A stretch of 64,000 nucleotides of DNA from Mycolicibacterium litorale (GTDB taxonomy: Bacteria > Actinomycetota > Actinomycetes > Mycobacteriales > Mycobacteriaceae), in assembly GCA_002007745.1 (NCBI GenBank), contig CP019882.1, positions 1,798,001 through 1,862,000 of the forward strand, in the 5' to 3' direction. Each line of letters opens with the position of its first letter. Positions within the stretch are counted from its first letter, which is position 1. The notes beneath the pieces are model-generated. The model did not search any database. It was not told the origin of the DNA and saw only the letters and a program-made list of their open reading frames with translations. Shown in pieces: positions 36,176 through 46,715 of the stretch. The position numbers and the translations under genes are program-made.

Positions 36176-38012
36176 CCCCGCGATAATTCCTGAGCCGTAA
36201 AGAGATAACCCTCGACAATGTTCTGAGGGCCCCCCCAACGAGGTAGGAGCGATCAAGACCCTTATTGAATCGTTCGCACCCGAAAGCAACGGCGATGCAC
36301 TTGTGGCAACCTCCACGTTCGGAGAGGCAGATTGGGTCATGCACGCATGTCCAGGCACTCTGGGTCGCCGAGTCGATCCATCGTTGTAGGTGTTGCTCCG
36401 CAAGCGTTGCCAATCCGCCAAGGTTGAAGCTTGTGTATTTTGCAACGTAGATCAGCGTGCTTGCTTGCCGTTCCAGAAGGTATTCAGCCACGGAGTTTGA
36501 GGAATATGAAGAGTGATGCGCTAGAGCGTGCATCAGCAGGTGGCTGTATGCATGCGTAACACGGCGGATCGCAACGGCCGCTTGAGTTTCAGGCCGCTGA
36601 TAGGTTTGGTCTAAGACCCACCCTCGTGCGTCCACCTCGTCAACTTCGGCTGGCGGCCTTGGACTCCAGTTGTTGCGCGCGCACCATTCCCAAAGCATCC
36701 TCGCGTTGAGTTCAACGAGAATACCTTCGGTTCGAGCCTCAACGGCCACAAGCGGAAGCCGATCATCGTCGCCCCACGGCCGTAGGGGTGCGAGGCGCGC
36801 CAGTTGAGGTGTCGAATATTCTCGAGTGTAACCAAATCCAACCAGCGCGACGGGAAAGTCCCTCACTACCTTGATATCTCCGATGCCTGCACGTGTCGCA
36901 GCTGCAAGACCATCGTCTAAACGACTCGCGAGACCAACGTGCCCGGCCTCAAGCATGTTCGCCGAAACCTGTTGCAAATTATCGACCGCACACTCTATGT
37001 GCAGAAATGCCCGTTCCATAACGCGTCTGTCAGTACGAGCAATTTCCATCGTCTCGGGCAGCAATAGCTCCTCAGTCCTCTCCAGTTGAGGTTCGTCGCC
37101 ACGCTGTCGATTCAATGACTGAGTAATCGTCGCCAAGAGGTCGGCCGGTAGGTCCGGATGCTGACTCCGCAACTCCTCGAGCGCTTGGAGGCCTGCGTCA
37201 TCATTGGGGGCTCTGCGGCCCAGCGCCTCGTCGGCGAGCCCGTCGAGGGAAGCGATCGTTCTGGCGTAATGGCCAAGCGCATAATGGATGCCTCGCGGCG
37301 CATGTAGCGCTTGCGTCAGACGCACGCCGCCGACTGATACCAGGGTGAGGTGGTGTCCAAAAAAGGCTCTTGAATCGCGGGCAGTAACCGGCGTCAGCAC
37401 GCGATCTGAATTGTTCCTCGCTTCACGCCAACCTAGCCTGCAACCACACTGCCGAAACTCGACGTTGAGCGGACGTCGGCAGATCAGACAGCGAAACCTC
37501 GCTGTGTAAAAAGAACCTGAATCTTCAAACCCAATGGGAGAATTCGGATCATCGCCATGCTCCGCGCATCGCGGGAGCAACAATTCTCGTAGGTTTCCGC
37601 ACGAGTGGACTTGGAAGTAAGGCAATTGTCCATAGGATCCGCTTTGGCATCTAACACAGCGGCGGTTGGCTGGAAGATCCTCGACCCGACGGACACTCAC
37701 AACGTGACCGCATCTAGGGTTGCTGCAAAAGAACATCGCTGGCCACACGTCGAAGTCAACGCTTCTTGGAACAACAAGGCGAAATTGGTCGTCATTGTCG
37801 GTCACGGGCGTCGGAAACCCCACATGTGAGCCGCCGCCCGCCGCCCAAAGATCAAGCGCGTTCGATAGGGCTTCGAGGACGACCCCCATTCGGAGTTCAT
37901 CGGGGACGGAACCGTGGACCTGGGAACTTAAGCAATAGATGCCGCTCGCCTCGTGTTCGAAGACCTGGCCTGGCAGGTGCGAGAACTCAACCGTGACGCG
38001 AGAACGCTCCAT
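36172..38012 (-). CDS. drmB: DrmB-like DUF1998 protein, apparent frameshift at 3' end
   Basis: About 613 residues after correction. The N-terminal part has a zinc-ribbon-like cluster (C96, C101, C119, C122). The C-terminal DUF1998 signature is CHKCIAVAFGCERFNKGLDR (Cys 569, 572, 579). DUF1998 proteins accompany DrmA-type helicases in DISARM and related systems. As given the frame runs past the methyltransferase stop to 36021. One extra base in the C7 run (36230-36236) yields the ending VGGGPQNIVEGYLFTAQELS-RG and a TAA at 36172, giving stop-overlapped convergent genes. It starts 3 bases after the drmA stop region with GAAGGGAG ahead, so it is cotranscribed. Confidence 0.88.
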
Positions 38013-38015
38013 CAG

Positions 38016-41000
38016 TTAGCTCCCTTCCTCAGCAACATTGAAATCATTCTCGTCGTTGTCAAACTCGGTGCCGTCGAGGAACTCGAACCGTCTACGGGCG
38101 GGATAGTCAACAGTGCCGAAGTCAGCGCTCGCGTCAACATCTCGCAAACTGGTTGGAGGACGCGGTCGTAACGACTTGGTCAGGAGGAATTCATGCGCGG
38201 CTTCAATACTCGCCATCAAGCTTTGAACCTCCCGATTCACCGTTCCGGCAAACCGCGTCGACATACTTTGGTCAAGAACCTCTGAGTCGAGCCCGTAGGC
38301 GCAACGAACCTGTTCCTGCAAGATAGCCAGCGGATCGAGTTGGTCATTGCTTTCCGCTGCCAACTTCATGCGGTTGAGTAGGCTACGGACGTTCTCTGCG
38401 CGGGTTAAATCCGTCGGCGCAGTCATGCCTCCTTGCGACAGTACATCTGCATCACGGGCCCAGTGTTGGGTCAATACGGCCGCCACAATTCCGCTCGCGG
38501 TCTTCCTTGGACCATGCGTGCTAAACCGGTTAAGTGCGACAGGCTCGACCAGCACATTCACGTACTTGTGCTGAGCCTCGAAGAAATGAAACACGCTGCG
38601 GTCTCGTACAAAGTGCCTTGTAAGCGCAGTGAATACAACACCGACATCTGTACGACCAGCCCTACTAGTCGCTTGCACGTAGTAGGCGATGGTGCTGGGC
38701 ATGCCCAAGACGAAGAGAACGTTTAGCCTGGCGAGGTCGACGCCATGGCTAATCAGACTTGTCCCGGCAATAGAAGCCAAACGTTGCTCTGGAGGGGTGC
38801 CTCGCGACTCTCGCTCCACTCGGCGGATCACTTCACTGATTTCGTGTAGCGGCGTCTGCCCGTTCAGCTTTACTGATTGAAAGCCGGGAACGGTTGTGTT
38901 GCCGATTCGTTCGGCTTGGGCGTTGATCCGATCAGCATGCGTCTTGCGATTACAGTAGAAGCCTTCGAGCTCGTATCGAAACAAGAGGTCAGCGAGACCG
39001 GGACCGTCAGTCGCCTCAAGCCCCAACTCCCGCAGTGCATCCTGGGGATCAGCGTTGCCGAGTCGGGCTAATTCTTGACGTATCGCCTGAGACGCGGCAA
39101 GACTAAAGTCGACTACATCCATCTGCGTTGGCAGTGCTCCCACGAAGATTCGGCGAACGAGATCATCATGGCGAGAAGCGTAGAAACTGTCCCCGTCTCG
39201 CCATCCGTCCGTGGGAAACCTGCGCGGTCTCATTGCGTACAGTTGGACTACTTGATTTTCGTAATCGCTAATCGTCGCTGTCGCAGCCAGCACCTTGCTA
39301 GGCAATCCGCTCCCAGCCGAACAGAGGTACTGCCAGAGGGTTTCATAGTGAGCTGCAAAAGTGCCGAGTTCTTCGCCTAGCAGGTGAAGCTCATCTTGGA
39401 TTACTAGCGCGGGTGCCGGGTCTCGGATTGTGACCTCTTGCCAGGATTCCATTGCTAGCTGGCAATGTTCGCGCGCAAGGCACTTCCGTTCGGAACCCTG
39501 CGCGTATGTCACGTATCCATGTTCCGGGCAGCGATACGTAGGGCCGTGCGTCAGATGACTGGCGTGGGGATTAAAGCCAAGTGAAGCTATCTTATCCACC
39601 GTGGCGACAACTACCGTTGGCAAGTGTCGATATACCTCGTCGTCGCTTACATCTACTGGTAGCTCACGGCTACAGGACCGGCACCGGTGGGCTAGGACGA
39701 CTCGATCTCGGTCAGGATCAAGTGCGACAGCTGATTCGGCGCAATAAGGACAGGTCGGGATAACCACATTGCGTCTCTTCCACTGCTCGCTTTGCTCTGC
39801 CATCCACTCGATGTCGTGCCATTTTTGATCGTCAGCATTAGTCAGCCGGTTGGGCGTGTTGGCTCGTCCCACCCAGTAGCCCAGACGAAACGAGCCTCCT
39901 GGATCGCTGTGGCTGATTCGAACTTGCTCGCATGCGACCACCAGTCGAAGGACTCGCTCAAGTTGCTGAACAGATAACATCCGGAGGGGGAAACGGATCA
40001 TCGCCGTTACGCCGGCATCCTTGCCCCTGAGTCGATCGAAGAACATCGCTACCGCTACGATTCCGTACAGCGCGGCGCTCTTACCGCCGCCTGTAGGGAA
40101 CCAAAGAACATCCGCTACGGCCAATTCGTCCAGATCACCGCCTGTGGCGAGGCGAGGATTCGAGCGACGAAGGCTTATCCAATCCGATTGCATCGCGGCA
40201 GGCGTCTCCCTTGCCGCGAGCGCTTGAAGATTGGAGACTACATACACCACTTGAAATAGGCGCCACGATGTCGCTGTAGCTGGACCCGGCGCATCCAAGC
40301 CCCCATCTGTGTTCATGAGGGAGAAGGCCTCGTTTGCACGCTTGAACGCGATGCCCAGGCCGTTCTGTGGGCCGTCGAGATCTTCCCGTATTAGCTCCAA
40401 GCCCCGGCTGAATCGACGCACTTCATCGGCGAACGCTTCCCGGTCGTTTTCGCATGCGCTTCGAGTCAAAGTCTCGAGTGTTGCTCCAAGCAAGAAAGAG
40501 TCCCATTCCGTTAGATAGTCACGCATCCGCTCCTCGATGACCTCTAAGACCGGAATGGGATCGTCCGCGAGCTCTCGGAACGTGGGCTGTAGCTCGGGCT
40601 TCGACTCGTAAACCATCTGCCGATGCATAGGCATCGCGGTAGTGGTCAATGAACCGTTCTCTGCGAATGCGTCCTCGTCCAAACAACAGAATCTTCCGTG
40701 CGCATACACCCTCGGATCGGTTCGATAGTCACGCTCGACCAGCCGGTACTCCGTAGGAACGATGTCGCCACCTGACACTTTGGCGCTGAATGACGCGTCA
40801 TAAATGCTGATTTCGGGCAGGAATCCGTGGTCGCGTTCGGGCGGCAGAGAGGCGTTGACGAGCGTTAGCGCAAGGCGTAAGGGACCATCTGGTGTTCGCT
40901 GAACCGTGGCTCGAAAAGCGATGGTGGGCAACGGAGGATCCCAGTCAGCCCGGGCGTGCTCGCGGAGATAGGACTCGTATGAATCGGTCCCTTCCTCGAC

Positions 41001-41807
41001 AGTTGCACGCGGAAGGCGAACGGCCGAGTTTCCTCTCAATGGAACCAGCAGATTCCCCGCATATCGCCCCGCCCTAGCGGGCAGTCGGTCCTGAACCGCC
41101 GATGTAATGGCTTCTGTGTACGCGGCTTGCTCACCCACCGTGTGCGGCCTTGCATCGGCTGGTACCTGAACAAAGAGCTCATGTCTGACCTGTACGTCGT
41201 AACGCTCGTATACGGGCCGCATAAAGTCGCTTTCGCCGCCACGCCGCCCTTGGCGTGCTGCCACGGGTGCTTCGGGCGCTGTTTCCGTCTCACCGCCACC
41301 AGCCTCGGTTGGCAAACGGTCTCGGCTTACCGGGTCTCCCTCCGACTCGTCCGGGAGGTCTACTTCATCGAGGTCATCATCGACTGGAGGAAGCGTGTCT
41401 AGGTCTTGTATCCCGGAATGTGCTGCCTGCTCTTCGTGCGTCGGAGCATGCTGAAGGTACAGAGCAAAATTCGCTTCTACCGTCAGACGAAGTGTGCTTT
41501 CGGTCGGCAACACCAGGGCAGTGAGCCCGATCTCGCTCGCCGGAAGATGATCCAAAGGGACCCCGGGCTCGTGCGGCACTTCCGCTGGCAGATCTGGCTC
41601 AGGCGTCGGTGGTGGCGGTTGAGGGGACAGGACCCCCAGTACGACATACTCGCGAGGTCGCACATCAACGAGCCGTTGGCCACGTACGTCACGGCCAGCA
41701 AGTCGGTTCCGAGTGGTGCTTATGAGATGTTCGGAGAGTCTTACCTGATCAAGATTTCTCTGCGCCCTCAGATTGGCCGCATTACCTGCGTCAGACGGCT
41801 GCGTCAT
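38016..41807 (-). CDS. drmA: DrmA-like superfamily 2 helicase
   Basis: A 1,263-residue DEAD-like helicase. Walker A is WFPTGGGKS (Lys at ~576), motif II is IQDELHLLGEELG (DELH at 805-808) as in DrmA/YprA-type helicases, motif III is ATATI, motif V SHGVDLARLN and motif VI QATSRAGRT (~1045). A Cys cluster (CPYCAES ... CRSCSREL, ~680-705) lies between motifs I and II. The first ~550 residues are a long N-terminal region with acidic linkers. ATG 41807 follows GAGGAGAACACAA, a strong site; the frame extends 21 bases further upstream. It is probably the motor of the system, loading on or remodelling foreign DNA. Confidence 0.93.
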   Translation of the reverse strand: MTQPSDAGNAANLRAQRNLDQVRLSEHLISTTRNRLAGRDVRGQRLVDVRPREYVVLGVLSPQPPPPTPEPDLPAEVPHEPGVPLDHLPASEIGLTALVLPTESTLRLTVEANFALYLQHAPTHEEQAAHSGIQDLDTLPPVDDDLDEVDLPDESEGDPVSRDRLPTEAGGGETETAPEAPVAARQGRRGGESDFMRPVYERYDVQVRHELFVQVPADARPHTVGEQAAYTEAITSAVQDRLPARAGRYAGNLLVPLRGNSAVRLPRATVEEGTDSYESYLREHARADWDPPLPTIAFRATVQRTPDGPLRLALTLVNASLPPERDHGFLPEISIYDASFSAKVSGGDIVPTEYRLVERDYRTDPRVYAHGRFCCLDEDAFAENGSLTTTAMPMHRQMVYESKPELQPTFRELADDPIPVLEVIEERMRDYLTEWDSFLLGATLETLTRSACENDREAFADEVRRFSRGLELIREDLDGPQNGLGIAFKRANEAFSLMNTDGGLDAPGPATATSWRLFQVVYVVSNLQALAARETPAAMQSDWISLRRSNPRLATGGDLDELAVADVLWFPTGGGKSAALYGIVAVAMFFDRLRGKDAGVTAMIRFPLRMLSVQQLERVLRLVVACEQVRISHSDPGGSFRLGYWVGRANTPNRLTNADDQKWHDIEWMAEQSEQWKRRNVVIPTCPYCAESAVALDPDRDRVVLAHRCRSCSRELPVDVSDDEVYRHLPTVVVATVDKIASLGFNPHASHLTHGPTYRCPEHGYVTYAQGSERKCLAREHCQLAMESWQEVTIRDPAPALVIQDELHLLGEELGTFAAHYETLWQYLCSAGSGLPSKVLAATATISDYENQVVQLYAMRPRRFPTDGWRDGDSFYASRHDDLVRRIFVGALPTQMDVVDFSLAASQAIRQELARLGNADPQDALRELGLEATDGPGLADLLFRYELEGFYCNRKTHADRINAQAERIGNTTVPGFQSVKLNGQTPLHEISEVIRRVERESRGTPPEQRLASIAGTSLISHGVDLARLNVLFVLGMPSTIAYYVQATSRAGRTDVGVVFTALTRHFVRDRSVFHFFEAQHKYVNVLVEPVALNRFSTHGPRKTASGIVAAVLTQHWARDADVLSQGGMTAPTDLTRAENVRSLLNRMKLAAESNDQLDPLAILQEQVRCAYGLDSEVLDQSMSTRFAGTVNREVQSLMASIEAAHEFLLTKSLRPRPPTSLRDVDASADFGTVDYPARRRFEFLDGTEFDNDENDFNVAEEGS

Positions 41808-44127
41808 TTGTGTTCTCCTCGCATCCACTTGTCGGAGAAGGGGTTTGGTAGGGGCCGCCCTTTAACGGGCCTACTTCGATGACTCGGTATATGACGGTCT
41901 CATTGATGATCGACATCGCGTCTGGACCGAGAACTTCTTCCAGTACGTCTGCGCTCTCTATGTAGCCCCCTATTGCACTGACAACCTCTCGGCCTACCGA
42001 TTGGTGAAGTAGCCGGAGCAAGCGCATAGTCTCCGCGATCGCCGATGCATTCTTCTCAACTACTGGGTGGGATGCCATACGCCCAACGCGGGCTATGTCT
42101 GCTGAATCACGAGGACCTATCCGATCGTTGTCACTCCATTGAGCGACAGCGTCCGCTCCAACCGTTGATCCTTGGCGAGCCAGTTTCTCGGCAAGCGCTG
42201 TCTTCCCACCCGCGCGGGCCGTGGCGATAGCGAGTGCCTGATCCCAGGCAGCCAACAACATCCGCGCCACCGATCCGCGTGAGTCGACCAAGAGATCACG
42301 CAGTCGGTCGAAGGCCGTCGGTCCAACGAGATCGCTTACCAACATGCTCGGCCGGACCTCTAGGACGGGGACGCGGCTCACTGAGCCGGCGACGATTCGA
42401 AGTACTTTTCGATGTATGGGCACATCAACTGAGTAGGTTTCATTATCGACCAGCGAAGCTAGTTCGAGTGTGATCGATGGCGTTGTGGTGTTGGTTGCGG
42501 GGTCTGCACGCTGTGATCGGTCGTCAACCGCACCGTCTGGCAAGTCCGATAGGTCCGTGGGAGTTTGTAACTGCTCGAGGATCTGAAGATCCATGCTTGA
42601 ATTAAGGTCCACCAGCCGTCGCGACTTGTCGGACTTGCCCTCCACCGCACCGGGCAGCGCCTGGAGGATGACTTCCGGTGTTGTGGATGGGGAGTCGATC
42701 TGAACCGCGAGAGCCGGCGGTGCGAGGTCGACGATGGGCCCGAGGGGAGTCAGTAATTCATCGAGGTTCGCGCCAAGGGCTACGCCGAGCGCTCGCGTCT
42801 CGTGTTGATAGCAAAGGACATTGAGCGGCCCCAGGTCGCTGCTCGTAAGTCGATGGCGAAGACTGAATCCGGGCGGAGAGACCAGCATTGTGGGTACCTG
42901 CTGCCAGACGTCGCCGACATCAGCAAGGCTACGCACCGTCAATGATCCGTCCGTCGGGATCAGAACTCCGGCTTGCGCAAGCCCCTTCAAGACTGCATCT
43001 CGAGCGGTCCTCGTTGGAAGGGCCACATCAACCTTACGGCCTGCGCAAAGCTCGCTATCGACCAGTTCGGCGAGGAGAGAGGCCTTCGGCCCACCGTTAC
43101 CTAGGTGCTCGCTCGCGGCAACTAGACCTTCTTTGATGCCAGACCAAGATGTCTCGGCCCAGGTGCGCCAACCCTTTGGAAAGTCACGAGCGCGGACGTC
43201 CGATAGATCGGATATCCGTTCACTGAGTGTAGGTGAATGCCAGCGCGGGCACGCCGCGTCATAGTCGCGAATTGGTACTGCAAGCTCGTCAAGACGGCGC
43301 CAAATTATCGATGCTTCGATCAGAGTGGGCGGGAATTCGACCTTTCGTCGACGCGCGTCATTGAGTAGAAGTGCAGCTCGAGCCAGGTCATGCTGTGTGC
43401 CGGCGTCTATAACTGCGGCGTGACCTCGTCGCGAAGCAGCCAAAAATGCTTCAGAGGATTCCTGCGCGTGGCGCATGATTTCCGCCCAACCGCTGGAGTA
43501 GGCAATCATGCCCTCCCTCCATCTCCTCCGAGCTGAATCCTCGAATACCACGATTGTTGCGTCGATTCCGAGTCCAATGCGTATCGCACTCTCCACAAAG
43601 TCTTCTCGATCTGTAGCGCTGTCGACAAAGAGTGCGGTGGTGTTGGCGGGCAACGGATTAGCGAGATTGCTCGTAATCACCAATCGATTATCGTCACCGA
43701 GGGGTCGGGGGCGACCGCCACCGACGGGCACAACTAGTCCGTCGGGCCTCGTTCGGACAGTCTTTATGGCTGGTCCGATGGCGACGCCGGCCGCATCTAG
43801 TTCGGCGATTTCAGCACGGCGCACCATGTGCTGCGTCGCCCAGACGACTGGGCCCTTTACGCGTGGGCTGAAAGGGGAGGGAAATCCATCCAGTTGGAGT
43901 GCTGCTGAGTGCACGGCTGCAAGTAACGGCAACCGACTTCGTCCTCCTGGGTTCCCCACTACGATGCTGCGCCGGTGCCTAACCGATGCTGCGATTAGCG
44001 CCAGCGCCTCTGTTTGGCATTCAACAGCTGGACGGTTGGGTTCTTGAGACCACGCTCGAAGGAGGGCATCTCGGGAAGCGCCGTTCCTAAGCCAACTAGT
44101 TAAAGTTGTCGTTGGTGTGTGGTTCAA
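41791..44127 (-). CDS. DrmE-position protein of unknown function (778 aa)
   Basis: A 778-residue soluble protein directly upstream of drmA, overlapping it slightly; class 2 DISARM has drmE in this place. It looks like two degenerate RecA-like halves: RRSIVVGNPGGRSRLPLLAA (~53-72) in place of a Walker A, and later GRKVDVALPTRTARDAVLKG with PTMLVSPPGFSLRHRL and LGPLNVLCYQHE like the second helicase lobe. No true P-loop or DEAD box is visible. A helical C-terminal domain (~590-760) follows an acidic linker. I can only infer a DrmE relation from order, size and pattern. Confidence 0.65.
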   Translation of the reverse strand: MNHTPTTTLTSWLRNGASRDALLRAWSQEPNRPAVECQTEALALIAASVRHRRSIVVGNPGGRSRLPLLAAVHSAALQLDGFPSPFSPRVKGPVVWATQHMVRRAEIAELDAAGVAIGPAIKTVRTRPDGLVVPVGGGRPRPLGDDNRLVITSNLANPLPANTTALFVDSATDREDFVESAIRIGLGIDATIVVFEDSARRRWREGMIAYSSGWAEIMRHAQESSEAFLAASRRGHAAVIDAGTQHDLARAALLLNDARRRKVEFPPTLIEASIIWRRLDELAVPIRDYDAACPRWHSPTLSERISDLSDVRARDFPKGWRTWAETSWSGIKEGLVAASEHLGNGGPKASLLAELVDSELCAGRKVDVALPTRTARDAVLKGLAQAGVLIPTDGSLTVRSLADVGDVWQQVPTMLVSPPGFSLRHRLTSSDLGPLNVLCYQHETRALGVALGANLDELLTPLGPIVDLAPPALAVQIDSPSTTPEVILQALPGAVEGKSDKSRRLVDLNSSMDLQILEQLQTPTDLSDLPDGAVDDRSQRADPATNTTTPSITLELASLVDNETYSVDVPIHRKVLRIVAGSVSRVPVLEVRPSMLVSDLVGPTAFDRLRDLLVDSRGSVARMLLAAWDQALAIATARAGGKTALAEKLARQGSTVGADAVAQWSDNDRIGPRDSADIARVGRMASHPVVEKNASAIAETMRLLRLLHQSVGREVVSAIGGYIESADVLEEVLGPDAMSIINETVIYRVIEVGPLKGGPYQTPSPTSGCEENTNDAAV

Positions 44128-46631
44128 CGCCGGCCACGTCTCGCTGCGTGTCGCCGACGAGTATGCCGTTTGTCGACGACCGGACTCTCGCTCTTCCAGA
44201 CTTCGCAGTTGCTTACGACACGTCGTCCCGCCGTCTCAAGTACTCTCTGAAAGTGCTTCTGGGGAACAGGCTCCCCGTGGACGAGCATAATTGCTTTCGG
44301 ATTCACTTCGTTGATTATGCTGACAAGGCCTTTCGAGTCCGCATGTGCGCTCAAGTTGTAGCGCATAACCTTTGCCAGAACCGGAATCGTCACAGTGCGT
44401 TGGGAACTGGGATCACGTAAGTCAATTGAGCCACGTCTGTCGGGGTCGGCATCGAGCAACCGCTCAAGCTGCTTGCCCGGCGCTTCCTCATCCTGATGGC
44501 CGCATAAGAACAGGGCACTCTCATGTTCTTGCAGTATGGCAGTAGCCCAAGGGACAGCGGCGCCGCCCGTGAGCATTCCGCTCGTTGTGATCACGATGCC
44601 GTTGTGGAATCCCTGTATGTCTCTTTCGCGGTTGGTGACAGGGGAAACCTGACCGTGGAAGATAGCAGGGGCCCCCTCCAGTTCATAGATTTCAGAGATC
44701 TTGCGAGCAAGCCCGTCCACGCGTACTGGAACTTCGGGTAGCCGTTCCCCAACTAGGAGCGCAATCTCCTGTGCCCGACCTAACCCAAATGCCGGAATGA
44801 GTATTCTCCCACCTAACGCGAGAACTCCTTCGGCAGTGGCGATTAGATCATTTGACTCAGCGGCCCGATCTCTATGTTGGCTATCGCAGTATGTTGTCTC
44901 GATAATGAGGAGATCGGCATTCGCCGCTAGCTTTGGTGGGATCTTTGCACCGCCGACCGAGGCCTGGGCGCGGTCGTCGATGTCACCCGTCACCACGACG
45001 CGTCTACCGCAACCGTCGACGACGACTCCGGCTGCGCCCAGGATGTGGCCCGCCGGAAAAAGTGTAATTTGCAAATCACCGACAGCCCGAGTCTGTCCGC
45101 ACGGTAGTTTGACTATCGCGCCCTCTGCCTGCTCGACGTCTATGTCCCCGTATGGAGGCTCCTCATGATTTCCGGAGCGTCGGACAGCGTCTGCCTCTGC
45201 GCGCATAACTTGGACTGAGTCGTTCCAGACCGTCGGCAGCAGTAGCGCCGTTTGTGGGGTGCAGAAGATCCTGGCTCGCCGCTGCCTTGCAATCACCCAC
45301 GGCACATAACCGGCGTGGTCGGCGTGGGCGTGCGTGATGATGACAGCGTCAAGCTTTTCCTTCATCGCAACGTCGATGTCCTGTGGACCGGGGCGACTCA
45401 AGGGTGCGTTTGGTCGTAGGCCGGCGTCAATGAGGATCCGAGTTTCGCCTGCCTCAATCAAAAGAGCGCTGCCACCAATGTGGTTGTTGCCTCCGAGGGG
45501 GCTTACACGAACTCCGTCGGAAACTTCGACAGTGACTTGGGCGGCCGGATTTTGCTGCGCGGGTGGTAGCGGGTTGACCTCGGGCCTCGTATCAAGTTCG
45601 TACAACGCGTCAAGCATTTCTGCCAATTTGCCGAGCGCAGTTAGTCGTTTTGTGAGTTTGGTACGGCCAGGCCCAAGGCGTTCGCTGTCGATCTGCTTTT
45701 CGAGTGCAGTCATGTCTTGACGCACGAGCGGCAGCAGGCGACGTGCGCGTTCGGTGGAATCACCTAACTCTTCTGCGAGGCGACGCCTGCCCCTCTGCTC
45801 GGAATCCAGTTGGGTGCCCAAGCTGGCTAGTTCGGCCTCGGATGCTTTCAGCTGGGTGCGAAGAGCGTGGATTTGCTTGTCCCGCTCGCTTACTAACGCT
45901 TGCGACGCTTTTTTCACCCGAACTAGTTCCGTTTGCATTGCTGTCGCCCGCTCAAGAGCTTGGCGCTCTTTGCGCGACGGCAATTGCTTTCGAACCGCCG
46001 ATACTTGAGCCACTGCGGTATCCAGCTGCGCTTGCACTTCACTGAGTTGGTTCTGCAATGCGGCACTCTTAGCGTCTGCTTCGCGCGCACGCTTCTCGAG
46101 TGCCCGATGGGCCTTACGCAACTCCTCGTCGGGTGGGCTGTTCCGCCGCCCCGTCGACTTCTGCTTGCTGCCGTCTTTACTAACAGTTGTCTTCACGGAT
46201 GTATTGACGCCTGCGTGAGGAGCTGCACTGGAGGCCGGCACTTCGACTACTCCCAGAAGGAACGGCACCGATGCCTGCGCCACAGAATCGAGAGGATTGG
46301 TAGCAGCGGCAGCGAGGGCGGTCCTAGGGTCGGCTGTGCTGCCTAGGACTTTGGAAAGCTCCTCTGCCGAAGCGCAATTGATTTCGATCCCGTCGACATC
46401 GGCGACTAATCTTGTTCGTACAGCAGCCCTAAGTTCCGCGTCGGTTGACAGCTGCTCAACGAGACGGTGCCGATGGTTGTTGACCACAAACGAATCGGGC
46501 CAATTGGCCTTCAACCAGCTCGCCCTTTTTTGGTTAGAGTCCTTTCTCGGAAGCCTTGCGAACTCACGAAGCGCGGCGACCGTCGCCTGCAGGACCGCGC
46601 GTTCCGGTCCGGGTTGCTGCGGCTTCGCCAT
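44124..46631 (-). CDS. Coiled-coil plus metallo-beta-lactamase/beta-CASP nuclease
   Basis: An 835-residue protein. Residues ~165-335 form a long coiled coil. The C-terminal half is an MBL/beta-CASP nuclease: HAHADH (434-439, motif 2), AGHILGAAGV (motif 3), VVTGDID (motif 4), IIETTYCD (motif A), NLSAHAD (motif B) and LVHGEP (motif C), all the metal and catalytic residues. This core resembles CPSF73/RNase J-type enzymes that cut RNA, and some members cut DNA. It overlaps the downstream gene by ATGA. In this operon it may replace the nuclease (DrmC) of DISARM. The substrate is unknown. Confidence 0.9.
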   Translation of the reverse strand: MAKPQQPGPERAVLQATVAALREFARLPRKDSNQKRASWLKANWPDSFVVNNHRHRLVEQLSTDAELRAAVRTRLVADVDGIEINCASAEELSKVLGSTADPRTALAAAATNPLDSVAQASVPFLLGVVEVPASSAAPHAGVNTSVKTTVSKDGSKQKSTGRRNSPPDEELRKAHRALEKRAREADAKSAALQNQLSEVQAQLDTAVAQVSAVRKQLPSRKERQALERATAMQTELVRVKKASQALVSERDKQIHALRTQLKASEAELASLGTQLDSEQRGRRRLAEELGDSTERARRLLPLVRQDMTALEKQIDSERLGPGRTKLTKRLTALGKLAEMLDALYELDTRPEVNPLPPAQQNPAAQVTVEVSDGVRVSPLGGNNHIGGSALLIEAGETRILIDAGLRPNAPLSRPGPQDIDVAMKEKLDAVIITHAHADHAGYVPWVIARQRRARIFCTPQTALLLPTVWNDSVQVMRAEADAVRRSGNHEEPPYGDIDVEQAEGAIVKLPCGQTRAVGDLQITLFPAGHILGAAGVVVDGCGRRVVVTGDIDDRAQASVGGAKIPPKLAANADLLIIETTYCDSQHRDRAAESNDLIATAEGVLALGGRILIPAFGLGRAQEIALLVGERLPEVPVRVDGLARKISEIYELEGAPAIFHGQVSPVTNRERDIQGFHNGIVITTSGMLTGGAAVPWATAILQEHESALFLCGHQDEEAPGKQLERLLDADPDRRGSIDLRDPSSQRTVTIPVLAKVMRYNLSAHADSKGLVSIINEVNPKAIMLVHGEPVPQKHFQRVLETAGRRVVSNCEVWKSESPVVDKRHTRRRHAARRGRR

Positions 46632-46715
46632 GAGAAGTTGCCCCCTAATACGTTCTCGGCCGGTGGGACCTGGAACATTCCCTACAACGAACGTTAGCGC
46701 GGCAGTCCGACATGG

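Noticed and set aside
36131..36445. Short minus-strand frame ending near 36131 as an alternative drmB end
   Set aside because: Reaching it needs a base removed from the C7 run; adding one base gives a better C-terminus and overlapping stops with the methyltransferase.
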